This document shows positions 8,682 to 17,696 of a stretch of 64,000 bases of DNA, piece after piece (within the stretch, counting starts at the first letter, position 1; each line of letters opens with the position of its first letter). The notes below the pieces were generated by a model. That model saw only the letters and a list, made by a program, of their open reading frames with translations, was not told where the DNA came from and did no database searches. The stretch spans positions 3,626,501 through 3,690,500 of the forward strand of contig NZ_CP010978.1 of assembly GCF_000271665.2 (NCBI RefSeq), written 5' to 3'. The position numbers were made by a program, and so were the translations under genes. Origin of the DNA: Pelosinus fermentans JBW45 (GTDB lineage Bacteria > Bacillota > Negativicutes > DSM-13327).

Positions 8682-10105
8682 TTAACCGATCGATCCTTCT
8701 CCTCTTGAAATCTCTTTAATTTACGATATAAAACAGTGCGATAAATACCTAACTTTTCAGCAGCATCACCTATACGCCCATTACATTTTCTTAATACTTT
8801 ATTAATGTAGATCTCTTCAAATCTGCGTGTCACTTCTTTTAATGTACCATCCGAGCCTAATAGACTTAGGCAATCATATTGGGAAAAACAACTGTTTTCA
8901 GCAAGATTGAACTCCAGCATACCAACAGAATCCTCTTGTAAACTATTAATGACTTTTCTTTCTACAGCATTTCTCAATTCACGTACATTTCCTAACCAAC
9001 TATAGCTTTGGAACGATTCTAATATCGCTGCATCAAACTCAACTTCTACTTCATATTTTTTATTGAATCCTTCCAGGAATCTCAAAGCCAAAACCAGAAT
9101 ATCCTCTGGTCTCTCGCGTAGAGGAGGTATGCAAATGGGTATAACCTCAAGGCGATAATACAAATCAGACCGAAATAACCCTGCTTCCATCATTTTTTTT
9201 AAATCTTTATGTGTGGCAGCAATCAAACGAAAATCCATTGTTCGATCCACATGGCTGCCCAAACGCCTCACTTCACAGGTTTCTAAGACTCTAAGCAGCT
9301 TAGACTGGAGAGCTAACGGCAGTTCAGCTATCTCGTCCAAAAAAAGTGTACCACCGTGGGCAGCTTCAAACAATCCCATTTTACCTTCGGAAGAAGCTCC
9401 TGTAAAAGCTCCTTTTTCATAGCCAAATAATTCAGATTCCACAAGATGTTCTGGTAAATTGGCACAATTCACAGCAATAAAGGCTTCGTCCGATCTTTTA
9501 CTATGACGGTGTATATATTTAGCTAAAACCTCCTTTCCCGTTCCCGTTTCCCCATAAAGCATCACGGTACTATCCGTTTGGGCAACACTATGAGCTCTAA
9601 ATAATAACTTGCGCATTGACATGCTTTCAGCTACAACTTTATCTGTTTCCAAAACATAACTACGAAGATATTCTATTTCTCTTTTTCTTTGATCTAGGAC
9701 TTCCTGGTTGGCATTTCCTGCACATTTATCAGTCTTTTGTTTGGCCTTACCGCTCGTCACAACAAATATTACATTCCCATTTTCATCAAGAACAGGTGTA
9801 CTCGTTGAGATTTGTTCGATATTAAGTTTGGTTTTTAATAAGCCACTTACCTTACATTTTTTCTCCGTAGCTTCTAAAGCATATGATTTATTATAATAGC
9901 CTTTACGAATGAGATCCTTTATATTGGATTTCAATAATTGATCTAGCGACAGGTCTAGTGTCAATGCGGTAGTTGAATTGGAAAGCAATACATTACCATA
10001 ACGATCAGTTACAAAGATAGGATCAGGAAGATTATTTAAAATTTTTTCAATATTCCGTTTTTCGAAGTGAAATCCAGGTTCTGTTTTTTTTGAAACATAC
10101 GGCAA
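8678..10105 (-). CDS. Sigma-54-dependent transcriptional activator (PAS-AAA+-Fis)
   Basis: Enhancer-binding protein of 475 residues: PAS-type sensor domain at about residues 20-120 (NLPDPIFVTDRYGNVL), AAA+ domain with Walker A GETGTGKE (185-192) and the sigma-54 contact loop GAFTGA (232-237), and a C-terminal Fis-type helix-turn-helix ending KLGIYRTVLYRKLKRFQ. The start is TTG at 10103-10105, eight bases after GGGAGGG. It is divergent in function from, but in line with, the sigma-54 promoter of the downstream CoA-transferase operon and is its probable activator. The ligand of the PAS domain is unknown; the acid substrate or its CoA ester is a reasonable guess. Confidence 0.93.
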   Translation of the reverse strand: MPYVSKKTEPGFHFEKRNIEKILNNLPDPIFVTDRYGNVLLSNSTTALTLDLSLDQLLKSNIKDLIRKGYYNKSYALEATEKKCKVSGLLKTKLNIEQISTSTPVLDENGNVIFVVTSGKAKQKTDKCAGNANQEVLDQRKREIEYLRSYVLETDKVVAESMSMRKLLFRAHSVAQTDSTVMLYGETGTGKEVLAKYIHRHSKRSDEAFIAVNCANLPEHLVESELFGYEKGAFTGASSEGKMGLFEAAHGGTLFLDEIAELPLALQSKLLRVLETCEVRRLGSHVDRTMDFRLIAATHKDLKKMMEAGLFRSDLYYRLEVIPICIPPLRERPEDILVLALRFLEGFNKKYEVEVEFDAAILESFQSYSWLGNVRELRNAVERKVINSLQEDSVGMLEFNLAENSCFSQYDCLSLLGSDGTLKEVTRRFEEIYINKVLRKCNGRIGDAAEKLGIYRTVLYRKLKRFQEEKDRSVN

Positions 10106-10230
10106 TAGATCATCCCTCCCTATACCTTTAATGAGTATTGGTTTCTACTTTATTCACTCATTATGATTTGTCATCCTTTCTAAGATAAATCATACCTTAT
10201 CACTATTTATAAGTCTATTCATTTATAACA

Positions 10231-11046
10231 CTAGCTTATTTCTGCAATCTTTTCAATATCGGCAGTTGCTGAAGATAGCTGCTGCATAGCTGCCGCTATT
10301 TCTTCTGTTGCTGCTGCTTGCCGCTCGCCCAATTCTGTAGTACCTATTATGGTAGCTACCACGTTTTTGGTTTCATTTTGTATATTTTTCAAAATATTTT
10401 TGATGTCTTTTACCGATTGCGCACTATGAACTGCCATCTTACGAATTTCATCTGCCACAACAGCAAAACCTCGTCCCTGTTCTCCCGCCCTTGCCGCTTC
10501 AATTGCTGCATTCAACCCTAGTAAATTGGAATTGTCCGCAACCTCGCTCACAAATCGTAAGATATCATCCGTCCGATTAATCTCTGTGAGAACCCGCTCA
10601 CTGCCGACTCTAGCCGATGCTAAATCATTTGCCAAATGGCTGGCATCTTCCACCAGTTCTGTTGTTGTTGTGGCTAGTTGCAGAGAGGTAGCGGCAATAC
10701 TTTGTGTCGCATTATAAAGAGATTCTTGTAATTTCAAACTAGTCGCAGTACCAATAATCCCTACAAACGTTCCATCATCCTCAAAAATTGGTGAAATAAT
10801 AGCCTTTAATGTCACTCCGTATACTTGCTCTGGAATAATACTTCTCACTATTTTCCTAGTTCGAATACATTCTTTGATTGGTCCCCCTGATGCAATTTCT
10901 CCTATTTTAACATTGGCATCAAAGGTAAGTGCAGGTACAAAATGAATGATTCTCGCCTCACTATCACACACTATAGTATTAGAATCAAACATACTGGCAT
11001 CACGAAAAATTTGTGCAGAAGCTATTATTGCCTCAATTTTTTTCAT
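10231..11046 (-). CDS. Soluble methyl-accepting chemotaxis protein
   Basis: Short cytoplasmic chemoreceptor of 271 residues with no membrane segment. The N-terminal part (about 1-120) is a small sensor region, and the C-terminal part is a truncated MCP signalling domain containing the hairpin tip segment [34 protein letters not shown]. The start is ATG at 11044-11046, preceded by AGGAGG; the longer frame has no site. It is monocistronic with its own sigma-54 promoter 140 bases upstream, so it may be co-regulated with the acid-degradation operon and may steer cells toward its substrate. That link is inference. Confidence 0.88.
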   Translation of the reverse strand: MKKIEAIIASAQIFRDASMFDSNTIVCDSEARIIHFVPALTFDANVKIGEIASGGPIKECIRTRKIVRSIIPEQVYGVTLKAIISPIFEDDGTFVGIIGTATSLKLQESLYNATQSIAATSLQLATTTTELVEDASHLANDLASARVGSERVLTEINRTDDILRFVSEVADNSNLLGLNAAIEAARAGEQGRGFAVVADEIRKMAVHSAQSVKDIKNILKNIQNETKNVVATIIGTTELGERQAAATEEIAAAMQQLSSATADIEKIAEIS

Positions 11047-11187
11047 TAGTAGATAAACCTCCTCAGCCTCTTCATAGATTCGTATTTTCACGCTTACTGT
11101 AATCATTTGGCATAGTATAATATCACATGAATCACACCTGTATAATCATGATGTTCCTTATATGTTATTTGGTCATTATATAATCTC

Positions 11188-11203
11188 TGCAACTTTCATG
11201 CCA
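11188..11203 (-). promoter_or_regulatory. Sigma-54 (-24/-12) promoter of the chemoreceptor gene
   Basis: On the minus strand the site reads TGGCATGAAAGTTGCA, with GG at 11202-11201, ten bases, and GC at 11190-11189. It is nearly identical to the promoter at 8335-8350. Candidate activator half-sites GTACC (11279-11283) and GGTAC (11331-11335) lie about 75-130 bases upstream as an inverted pair, embedded in longer arms that share TGCAAC/GTTGCA. Confidence 0.8.
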
Positions 11204-11442
11204 AAACAATCTTACAACTGCCATCCCAATAAAACTAACAATATTAAAGTATTCTTCGACACTACTCTTTTTAAATCAGTACCTTTTATGCAACATAAAT
11301 AAATTTCGAATCAAAATTTGTTGCAAATTAGGTACATTTTCACTTTACTACGCCTTCTTGTAAGTATTTTTGGTTTCCTAATGGGTATTTTTCGGCATAA
11401 TAACAAGGCATGTACAATAAATATAGCTTTTTTTGCATAAAG

Positions 11443-11497
11443 GAAAAGGACTAAGAGCATATCTTATGATATGTCTTAGCCTTTGGTGTTCCAACCT
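11443..11497 (-). terminator. Terminator hairpin with TTGG-AACA-CCAA motif after cysN
   Basis: On the minus strand a small hairpin TTGGAACACCAA is followed by AGG and a strong stem CTAAGAxCATATC (arms 11468-11479 and 11451-11463, loop TTAT), then a T-rich stretch. It starts 16 bases after the cysN stop and is the likely operon terminator. The same compound motif occurs in the leader of the operon's first gene at 18783-18838. Confidence 0.75.
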
Positions 11498-11512
11498 AGC
11501 AATTCGTTGTAT

Positions 11513-13240
11513 CTATATTTGATATTCAATTTCTAAAGACTTGGTCGCCGTCAAATATCGGATTTGTCTAAATTTCATAAAATCAAACCATTGATTGGCA
11601 AAAGCTGCCGTCCTGCTGATTTCCGACTGTTGCAATTTTTCAAGATCTGCTGCAAAGTTATTAAAATCCTCTTCGGAATGAATCTTAATAAAAGCACCTT
11701 GTGAATCAATGAAAGGACTCTGTTCATAGGTCAAAAGCTTCATTGAAATGATATCCTGTAATTTGGATTTTCTGATGATTGCAATAAGACCTGTTCTTAT
11801 ATCAACTACATTGAAATCTGCTGGATATTCATAGGTTACACCCGTGGAAGGTATAACATCCCCTAAGCTAAAAGAATGAGGCACACCTTCAATTTTCTTA
11901 ATCCCGCCCTCAGTAAAGACATAGTAATACTCATCAAAGCACTTGGCTGTTATTTCATCATCTTGTTTTAAGAATTTGCTGACAGATTGTCTTTCTTGTG
12001 CTAAACCAGTAACGATCCCGCCGCCACAGACATCATAACCATCCACGATGACAAATCTGCCTGTATTTTGATTGTTTCTAAATTCATCAAAACAGATTTC
12101 CCGTTTAGTCTTGATCGTTACTTCCGCTACATCATTGGTCTTTGCCTGGCTGGCATTTTCCAGGTTTTCTAATGTAGTCGCATCAATCACTTTATTAATC
12201 GCATAAATTTCACATTCTACTTCTTGTGTGGCTAATTTGAGCTTGTATTCCTTATTTTTTACTAAATCATTTTTTCCCATCCAGAAGAGAGAAACTTTAA
12301 AGGTATCAGAAGTAATTGGGGCATCATAGGTATGAGAGATAAATTCACCCCGTTGGTTAAAAAACTCATCCTCTACGGTAATCCCCACAGACATTCCCGC
12401 AGAGATCTGATCTACTTTATCTTTTTCCACCCAATACTCTATACTTTTCACTTTCGTTACCTTATTACTAGGAGAGATTAAAATTTCATCTCCTGTTCGT
12501 AAGGTACCCGCTTCAATTCTTCCTGCAATAATTCTCCTGCTATCAAACTTATATACATCTTGTATGGGGAAACGTAAAGGTTTACCCTCTAGCCCCTTAT
12601 CCTTCTCAAATAAATCAATGGCTTTTAAAACGGGCTCTCCCTTATACCATGGCATTTTATCCGATGAAGCAGTTATATTTTCTCCATGAAAAGCAGAAAC
12701 GGGTATATATTTTAATGGATAGACATGTAGACTCGTTAAAAACTCATTCATTTCCTGCTTAATCGCATTAAACTTTTCTTCGGAATACTGTATTAGATCC
12801 ATCTTATTCACTAATACATAGGCTTTTTGAATTCCTAACAGCGATAAGATATAACCATGCCGTTTGGATTGTTCCTGAATACCTTCGTTCGCATCAATAA
12901 TTAAGAGTGCAGCTTCGGCACTGGCAGCTCCGGATATCATATTCTTCAAGAATTCCTTATGACCAGGCGCATCAATGATCACATAGTCTCGTTTATCCGT
13001 ACGAAATTGAAGCTGTGTAGTATCAATTGTAATACCCTGTTTTTGTTCCTCTTCAAAAGCGTCCAATAAATATGCGTATTCAAAAGGTTTTCCCTTTTCC
13101 TTCGCAATTCTCTTGACCCGATCGATAGCACCTTCTGGGAGGGATTTTGTATCATATAGCAAACGACCGATTACTGTAGATTTCCCATGGTCTACATGTC
13201 CGACAACAACAATATTTAATACTTCTCTAGCAATATCCAT
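11513..13240 (-). CDS. cysN: Sulfate adenylyltransferase subunit 1 (CysN) with C-terminal extension
   Basis: GTPase subunit of ATP sulfurylase, which with CysD makes adenosine 5'-phosphosulfate (APS) from sulfate and ATP. G-motifs are complete: GHVDHGKS (residues 14-21), DAPGHKEF and NKMD. At 575 residues it is about 100 longer than E. coli CysN. The extra C-terminal part has no P-loop, so it is not a fused APS kinase (CysC); I do not recognise it. The gene is the last of the sulfur operon, 46 bases after cysD and followed by a terminator. No APS kinase or PAPS reductase gene accompanies it, which fits direct APS reduction by the Apr proteins. Confidence 0.93.
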   Translation of the reverse strand: MDIAREVLNIVVVGHVDHGKSTVIGRLLYDTKSLPEGAIDRVKRIAKEKGKPFEYAYLLDAFEEEQKQGITIDTTQLQFRTDKRDYVIIDAPGHKEFLKNMISGAASAEAALLIIDANEGIQEQSKRHGYILSLLGIQKAYVLVNKMDLIQYSEEKFNAIKQEMNEFLTSLHVYPLKYIPVSAFHGENITASSDKMPWYKGEPVLKAIDLFEKDKGLEGKPLRFPIQDVYKFDSRRIIAGRIEAGTLRTGDEILISPSNKVTKVKSIEYWVEKDKVDQISAGMSVGITVEDEFFNQRGEFISHTYDAPITSDTFKVSLFWMGKNDLVKNKEYKLKLATQEVECEIYAINKVIDATTLENLENASQAKTNDVAEVTIKTKREICFDEFRNNQNTGRFVIVDGYDVCGGGIVTGLAQERQSVSKFLKQDDEITAKCFDEYYYVFTEGGIKKIEGVPHSFSLGDVIPSTGVTYEYPADFNVVDIRTGLIAIIRKSKLQDIISMKLLTYEQSPFIDSQGAFIKIHSEEDFNNFAADLEKLQQSEISRTAAFANQWFDFMKFRQIRYLTATKSLEIEYQI

Positions 13241-13285
13241 TGACTTTCCTCCTATACGATTCTCTCATTACCCACAGGCCGCATC

Positions 13286-14086
13286 TTACATGTATCCATC
13301 TTTACGGAGTTTTTGCATGGCATATGAATCTTCCTGATCTTGAGCCCTGCCTGCTCTTTCGCCCACTTTCGTATTTTTCAATTCTTCAATAATCTGAGCA
13401 ACGGTAACCGCATTGGAATCAATTTGCCCTGTACATGGAGCACATCCCAGGCTTCTGTATCGTTTGCCATTTTTAGCGAAATATAAATCTACTAATTCGA
13501 TTTTCTCCCTTTCAATGTAAGCCCAAATGTCCATTTCATTCCAATGAAGAATGGGATGTACCCTAATATGATTCCCTTTAGGAAAATCGGTCTTAAATTG
13601 ATCCCATAATTCGGGTGCCTGATTTGTATAGTCCCATTCCGAATCTTTGTTTCGTTCACTGAAGACTCGCTCTTTGGAACGTGATCCTTCTTCATCCCGA
13701 CGAATCCCTAAAATTAGACCTTCAAATTCATACTTGGTAACTACCTGCTGCAGACCATCTGTTTTCAGTGCCTTACAACAGACCAATCGACCTTTGTCTG
13801 GCCCCATGCCTGCATCTAAAGCCTCTTGATTGGTATGAACAATCAATTCGATATTATACTCTTTAGCCATTCGATCTCTAAATGCAATCATTTCCGGAAT
13901 TTTATGAGTCGTATCCACATGAATAAAAGGAAATGGGCAATGACCAAAGAACGCCTTCTTAGCCAGCCACAACATCACCGTTGAGTCCTTGCCGATTGAC
14001 CATAACATTCCTAGCTTACCAAATTTTTTATAGGCTTCTCGCAATATAAAAATACTCTGAGCCTCGAGTCTATCTAAATGATCCAT
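13286..14086 (-). CDS. cysD: Sulfate adenylyltransferase subunit 2 (CysD)
   Basis: Catalytic subunit of ATP sulfurylase, 266 residues from the chosen start. The PP-loop motif appears as SIGKDSTVMLWLA, with the family segments PFPFIHVDTTHKIPEM and RRDEEGSRSKER downstream, and a C-terminal CAPCTGxIDSNAVTVxQIIEEL. The start is ATG at 14084-14086 (MDHLDRLEAQSIFILREAY) six bases after AGGAGG; the open frame continues 62 codons further upstream only because it overlaps the ferredoxin gene in another frame. Confidence 0.96.
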   Translation of the reverse strand: MDHLDRLEAQSIFILREAYKKFGKLGMLWSIGKDSTVMLWLAKKAFFGHCPFPFIHVDTTHKIPEMIAFRDRMAKEYNIELIVHTNQEALDAGMGPDKGRLVCCKALKTDGLQQVVTKYEFEGLILGIRRDEEGSRSKERVFSERNKDSEWDYTNQAPELWDQFKTDFPKGNHIRVHPILHWNEMDIWAYIEREKIELVDLYFAKNGKRYRSLGCAPCTGQIDSNAVTVAQIIEELKNTKVGERAGRAQDQEDSYAMQKLRKDGYM

Positions 14087-14096
14087 ACTTTTCCTC

Positions 14097-14411
14097 CTAA
14101 TAGGCATTAGCCTGTCTCTTATCGATGGTGAGTATTTGCTTACTGCCATCTGGTGCAACGATGATCCAATGTAAGAGTTGACCTTCTTGCTTTGTGTACA
14201 GAAAACTCCCCTTGCCGCCCATATCTGCTCCCAGATAATACTGGATTGCATTAAAGTTGCATTCCTTGACACAGGAAGTACAGCCCCAACATTCTTTAGG
14301 ATATTTGATCTGGGTCTTTCCAGCAGGATCTTCTGCTAACAAACTACCAGGACAAACCTCTCGACATTTTCCACAGCCGGTGCATTTATGACGATCAATC
14401 TTTATGCTCAT
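14097..14411 (-). CDS. AprB-like 4Fe-4S ferredoxin
   Basis: Dicluster ferredoxin of 104 residues that looks like the beta subunit of a short APS reductase. Clusters: CTGCGKCREVCPG and CWGCTSCVKECN, followed by a C-terminal part (YYLGADMGGKGSFLYTK) seen in AprB-type proteins. The start is MSIKIDRHKC (14409-14411), overlapping the end of the flavoprotein gene; AGAAGG lies at a suitable distance. It should deliver electrons to the flavoprotein encoded immediately upstream for reduction of APS to sulfite and AMP. Confidence 0.85.
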   Translation of the reverse strand: MSIKIDRHKCTGCGKCREVCPGSLLAEDPAGKTQIKYPKECWGCTSCVKECNFNAIQYYLGADMGGKGSFLYTKQEGQLLHWIIVAPDGSKQILTIDKRQANAY

Positions 14412-16083
14412 AGATGTCATCCTTCTTTACTAAATCTCGCAGTATTATTTTGACTTCGCCCTCAGAAAAACGTGAATTTACATATTTCAGCCAATTGACA
14501 TCATCTCGCTCAGGATAATCAGCATTTTCTTGAAACGTATGCCATCGCGTCTCTTTTCTTGCGCCTAAATGCTGAATTAATGTATCACAAACATACAATC
14601 GGTCAATCACTTCGTAAATCAGCATCAGTTCGTGTAAATCATGGGCTTTAAGCTTATAACTAAGCTGCAATAAGTCTTTAATCTGTCTTTTTGCCACTTG
14701 CAGTTTACTAAGGTTAAAAACATAGCCGGAAGAAATTCCGCCTGCATATTGATCCATAACTTTCTGCATAGCCTCTTCGATTTCTTCCACCGTATAAAGA
14801 CCTTGTTCGTTTCTAAAAAAAGCATTAACAGCTCCTGCTTTTCTTTCAACATCCTGCAAGTCAGGTGGGGTAATTACTATGCCTTGTATATAAGCTACAG
14901 CAGCAACGGCTGCAATTTCACCTTCTGCAAAACATCCTGTTACATATTTCTGAGGACTGCCTCCAGCCACGTCACCAGCAGCATAAAGCCCCTGAATCGT
15001 TGTGGCTCTATTCGTATCTATCCAATACCCACTTGCTGTATGACCACCAACAATATAAGGTTCGGTTCCTTCAATTTCAACATTCTCACTGGCCGGTCCC
15101 TTTCCATTTTCCAGCCATGACAAGGTTTGGGCTGGAGACATATTTAAATAGGCTTTATATAGGTCCTGTTCTTGTTCTTGGCTAATACCCAAGGTCTGCA
15201 AATAACAAGGGCCTTTGCCTTTTTGGTTTTCCATTACTGTAGAATACATTCGAATCGAGGTCTTTGGAATACCGTAGTTCTTCTCGTATTCTTCTCCCTT
15301 ACTATTCGTCTGCTGCGCTCCAATTCCTTGGGCAATGGTTCCAGTAGGGGCAATGGTATCTTTACAGCGAAGTGCAATAAATCGCATTTCAAACGTTGTC
15401 ATTTCAGCGCCTGCTCGAATGCCCATGGCATATCCAGCCCCTGTATTAAAGGGAGAGTACCACATTTTGTGTTTAGAAAATCCAGGATTGTTGGGTTTAT
15501 AAAGCCCTGCAGCCCCTCCCGTAGTACAGATAACAGCTTTTGCCGAGATTACATATAAAACAGCGGTATCAAGAGAAAATCCATATGCGCCTATAATTTT
15601 TCCATCCTGCAGGATATAATCAATGATATTCATGCGATTGATCACAGTAACATTAGGAAGCTTACTTACTGCATCCGCCAAAATGGGTTTTATATTTTCA
15701 CCATTTATTTTGATATTGCGATTGCCGCGAGAAACATACTGCCCAGCTTCATCCTTCAAAATAACAAGGCCTAAATCCTCAACCTTTTTTGTCACCTGAT
15801 TCAGTTTCTGGGCAATGGTATATACAAGATCTTCTCTTACCACGCCTTCTGCATCGTTTTTGGCATAAGTAAGATAGTTCTCAGGAGTCTGCCCCTTTAC
15901 AATGTAGGCATTTAGAGCATTGACCCCTGCTGCTAAGCAGCCGCTGCGTTTTATATTTGCTTTTTCTGCAATGATTACTTTTGCATCTGAATTCTCAGCT
16001 ATGGTGATTGCAGCAAAGCAGCCTGCTGTTCCGCCCCCAACGATTAGAATATCAGTCTCAAGATTCTTAGTTTTCAAATTCAT
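14395..16083 (-). CDS. AprA-like flavoprotein, probable assimilatory APS reductase alpha subunit
   Basis: FAD-binding protein of the fumarate reductase/AprA superfamily, 562 residues. The FAD motif is ILIVGGGTAGCFAAITIAE near the N-terminus, and EPYIVGGHTASGYWIDTNRATTIQGLYAAGDVAGGSPQKYV is the AprA-type active-site and FAD region. It is shorter than dissimilatory AprA. Position between sulfate/sulfonate transport genes and AprB-like, cysD and cysN genes argues for reduction of APS to sulfite in assimilation. Fumarate reductase or aspartate oxidase are rejected because of this context and the accompanying dicluster ferredoxin. Assignment is strong by context, not proven. Confidence 0.82.
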   Translation of the reverse strand: MNLKTKNLETDILIVGGGTAGCFAAITIAENSDAKVIIAEKANIKRSGCLAAGVNALNAYIVKGQTPENYLTYAKNDAEGVVREDLVYTIAQKLNQVTKKVEDLGLVILKDEAGQYVSRGNRNIKINGENIKPILADAVSKLPNVTVINRMNIIDYILQDGKIIGAYGFSLDTAVLYVISAKAVICTTGGAAGLYKPNNPGFSKHKMWYSPFNTGAGYAMGIRAGAEMTTFEMRFIALRCKDTIAPTGTIAQGIGAQQTNSKGEEYEKNYGIPKTSIRMYSTVMENQKGKGPCYLQTLGISQEQEQDLYKAYLNMSPAQTLSWLENGKGPASENVEIEGTEPYIVGGHTASGYWIDTNRATTIQGLYAAGDVAGGSPQKYVTGCFAEGEIAAVAAVAYIQGIVITPPDLQDVERKAGAVNAFFRNEQGLYTVEEIEEAMQKVMDQYAGGISSGYVFNLSKLQVAKRQIKDLLQLSYKLKAHDLHELMLIYEVIDRLYVCDTLIQHLGARKETRWHTFQENADYPERDDVNWLKYVNSRFSEGEVKIILRDLVKKDDIYEHKD

Positions 16084-16140
16084 CGATATGCTACCTACTT
16101 TCTCTGACAGTACTTGCCTTTCACACAGTTCTTCTTATTA

Positions 16141-16935
16141 CTAGGCTTTATCTAAGCCCCATTTTTGTCTAATATTGATTTCCATTCTACCAAAGATCAG
16201 CTTATCTACCGCAACTCCCAGAATAACAATCACAATCATAATCGCCATAACTTGACTGATATCAGCTAAATCCCGTCCGACCATGAGAACCTGCCCCAGA
16301 CCTTTTGTGGCAGAGATCATTTCTCCTGCCATGAGAGCTCTCCAGGCAAAGGACCAGCCCTGCTTTAGTCCTGAAATAATACTAGGAAGGCTCGCTGGAA
16401 TAATCACATTCCAATAGAGATTAAAGCCCTTGGCCCCCATGGTCTTTGCAGCCCTCACAAACAAAGGATTTATATTCTTCATACCCGATTCGATGGCAAT
16501 GGATACCGCAAAGGTTGACCCAATGGTGATAACAAAGATAATAGCACTTTCATTTAATCCATACCAAAGGATAGAGAACGGCAGCCAGCAAATACTCGGC
16601 AAGGTTTGTAGTCCTAAGATCAATGGACTTACATTTTCATCTAAATATTTAAACCGAACAATCGCCAGACCAACAAAAATCCCTATGATAATGGATAACA
16701 TATAGCCCAGAAAGATTCGTTTTGCACTTGCAAATACGGCAATGCTCATCGTTCCATCTATTATTAAGCTCCATAAGGTGGTAAAGACAGCGATGGGAGA
16801 AGGAAATATATACGGCTTCCATAACCTCAGCCAATCTACTCCTATCTTATATGCCAGTTCCCATATCGCTATCAGAATCAGGTAAAACAAGATCTTTTTT
16901 ACTAGTCCAATTAGTGTCGAATTCAGCTTTGGCAA
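16141..16935 (-). CDS. ABC transporter permease, SsuC/TauC family
   Basis: Integral membrane permease of 264 residues with six or so hydrophobic segments and the EAA loop region RAAKTMGAKGFNLYWNVIIPASLPSIISGLKQGWSFAWRALMAGEM, which contacts the ATPase. The best start is TTG at 16933-16935, preceded by GGAGGTGGAGAAGG; no ATG is available before the first membrane segment. It overlaps the ATPase gene by 89 bases, an unusually long overlap. Probably imports sulfate or an organosulfur compound (sulfonate), given the operon. Confidence 0.88.
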   Translation of the reverse strand: MPKLNSTLIGLVKKILFYLILIAIWELAYKIGVDWLRLWKPYIFPSPIAVFTTLWSLIIDGTMSIAVFASAKRIFLGYMLSIIIGIFVGLAIVRFKYLDENVSPLILGLQTLPSICWLPFSILWYGLNESAIIFVITIGSTFAVSIAIESGMKNINPLFVRAAKTMGAKGFNLYWNVIIPASLPSIISGLKQGWSFAWRALMAGEMISATKGLGQVLMVGRDLADISQVMAIMIVIVILGVAVDKLIFGRMEINIRQKWGLDKA

Positions 16936-17686
16936 CCTTCTCCACCTCCTCTTTTAATTCTTTCATAATATCTGCTGCAAGATAAGCTAAATCAATATTG
17001 TCTGGCTGCCTTGGACGAGCAAGCTGGATATGAAACTCTTTTTTTATCGCTCCTGGATTGGCTGACATGACAATAACCCGATCGGCTAAGAGAACCGCCT
17101 CTTCCACATTATGAGTAACAAAGATAATGTTTTTTTTGGTTTCCAGCCAAATCTGCTGCAATTCTAACTGCAGGATATTCTTCGTCTGGCTATCCAGTGC
17201 AGCAAAGGGTTCATCCATCAGCAGAATATCTGAATCAAGAGTCAGTGATCTAGCCAAGGCCACCCTTTGCCTCATACCGCCTGATAATTCGTGTATATAA
17301 CAGTTTTGAAAGCGGGTAAGATGCACCATTTTTAAGTATTTCATGGCTTTTTCTCTTCGTTCATCCTTGGAAATACCAGCTAGTTTCATGCCAAATTCAA
17401 CATTATCAATTACTTTTAACCAGGGAAATAGGGCCGGTTCCTGGAACATAACGACTCGGTCCGGACCGGCTCCTTTCACTTCTTTCCCATTGCAAATCAC
17501 TCTGCCTGAGGTTTCCTTCTCTAATCCAGCGATAATATTGAGCAAAGTCGACTTCCCGCACCCAGAGGGACCTAGAATACAAACAAACTCTCCTTTATGA
17601 AACTCAACATTAATGTTACTAAGAGTATTTATCGTATCATTTTTAGTAATAAAGCTCTTACTGATATTTTCTACTACTACACTCAT
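16847..17686 (-). CDS. ABC transporter ATP-binding protein, SsuB/TauB family
   Basis: ATPase subunit, 279 residues from ATG at 17684-17686. Walker A GPSGCGKST (39-47), Q-loop MFQEPALFPWLKV, signature LSGGMRQRVALARSL and Walker B ILLMDEPFAALD are all present. It lies 10 bases after the binding-protein gene. Its 3' end overlaps the permease gene; the overlapping C-terminal tail (EVEKVAKAEFDTNWTSKKD) is hydrophilic. Energises uptake through the SsuC-like permease. Confidence 0.94.
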   Translation of the reverse strand: MSVVVENISKSFITKNDTINTLSNINVEFHKGEFVCILGPSGCGKSTLLNIIAGLEKETSGRVICNGKEVKGAGPDRVVMFQEPALFPWLKVIDNVEFGMKLAGISKDERREKAMKYLKMVHLTRFQNCYIHELSGGMRQRVALARSLTLDSDILLMDEPFAALDSQTKNILQLELQQIWLETKKNIIFVTHNVEEAVLLADRVIVMSANPGAIKKEFHIQLARPRQPDNIDLAYLAADIMKELKEEVEKVAKAEFDTNWTSKKDLVLPDSDSDMGTGI

Positions 17687-17696
17687 CAATAACACC

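Noticed and set aside
13492-13695. 67-codon frame inside cysD
   Set aside because: Out-of-frame shadow of cysD, which has complete family motifs in the other frame.
14085-14272. Longer N-terminus of cysD
   Set aside because: The extra 62 codons overlap the ferredoxin gene; the internal ATG has a perfect AGGAGG and matches the family N-terminus.
14395-16083. Fumarate reductase or L-aspartate oxidase
   Set aside because: The operon holds an AprB-like dicluster ferredoxin, cysD and cysN, and the C-terminal GGHTASGYWxDTNRATT region fits AprA-type proteins better.
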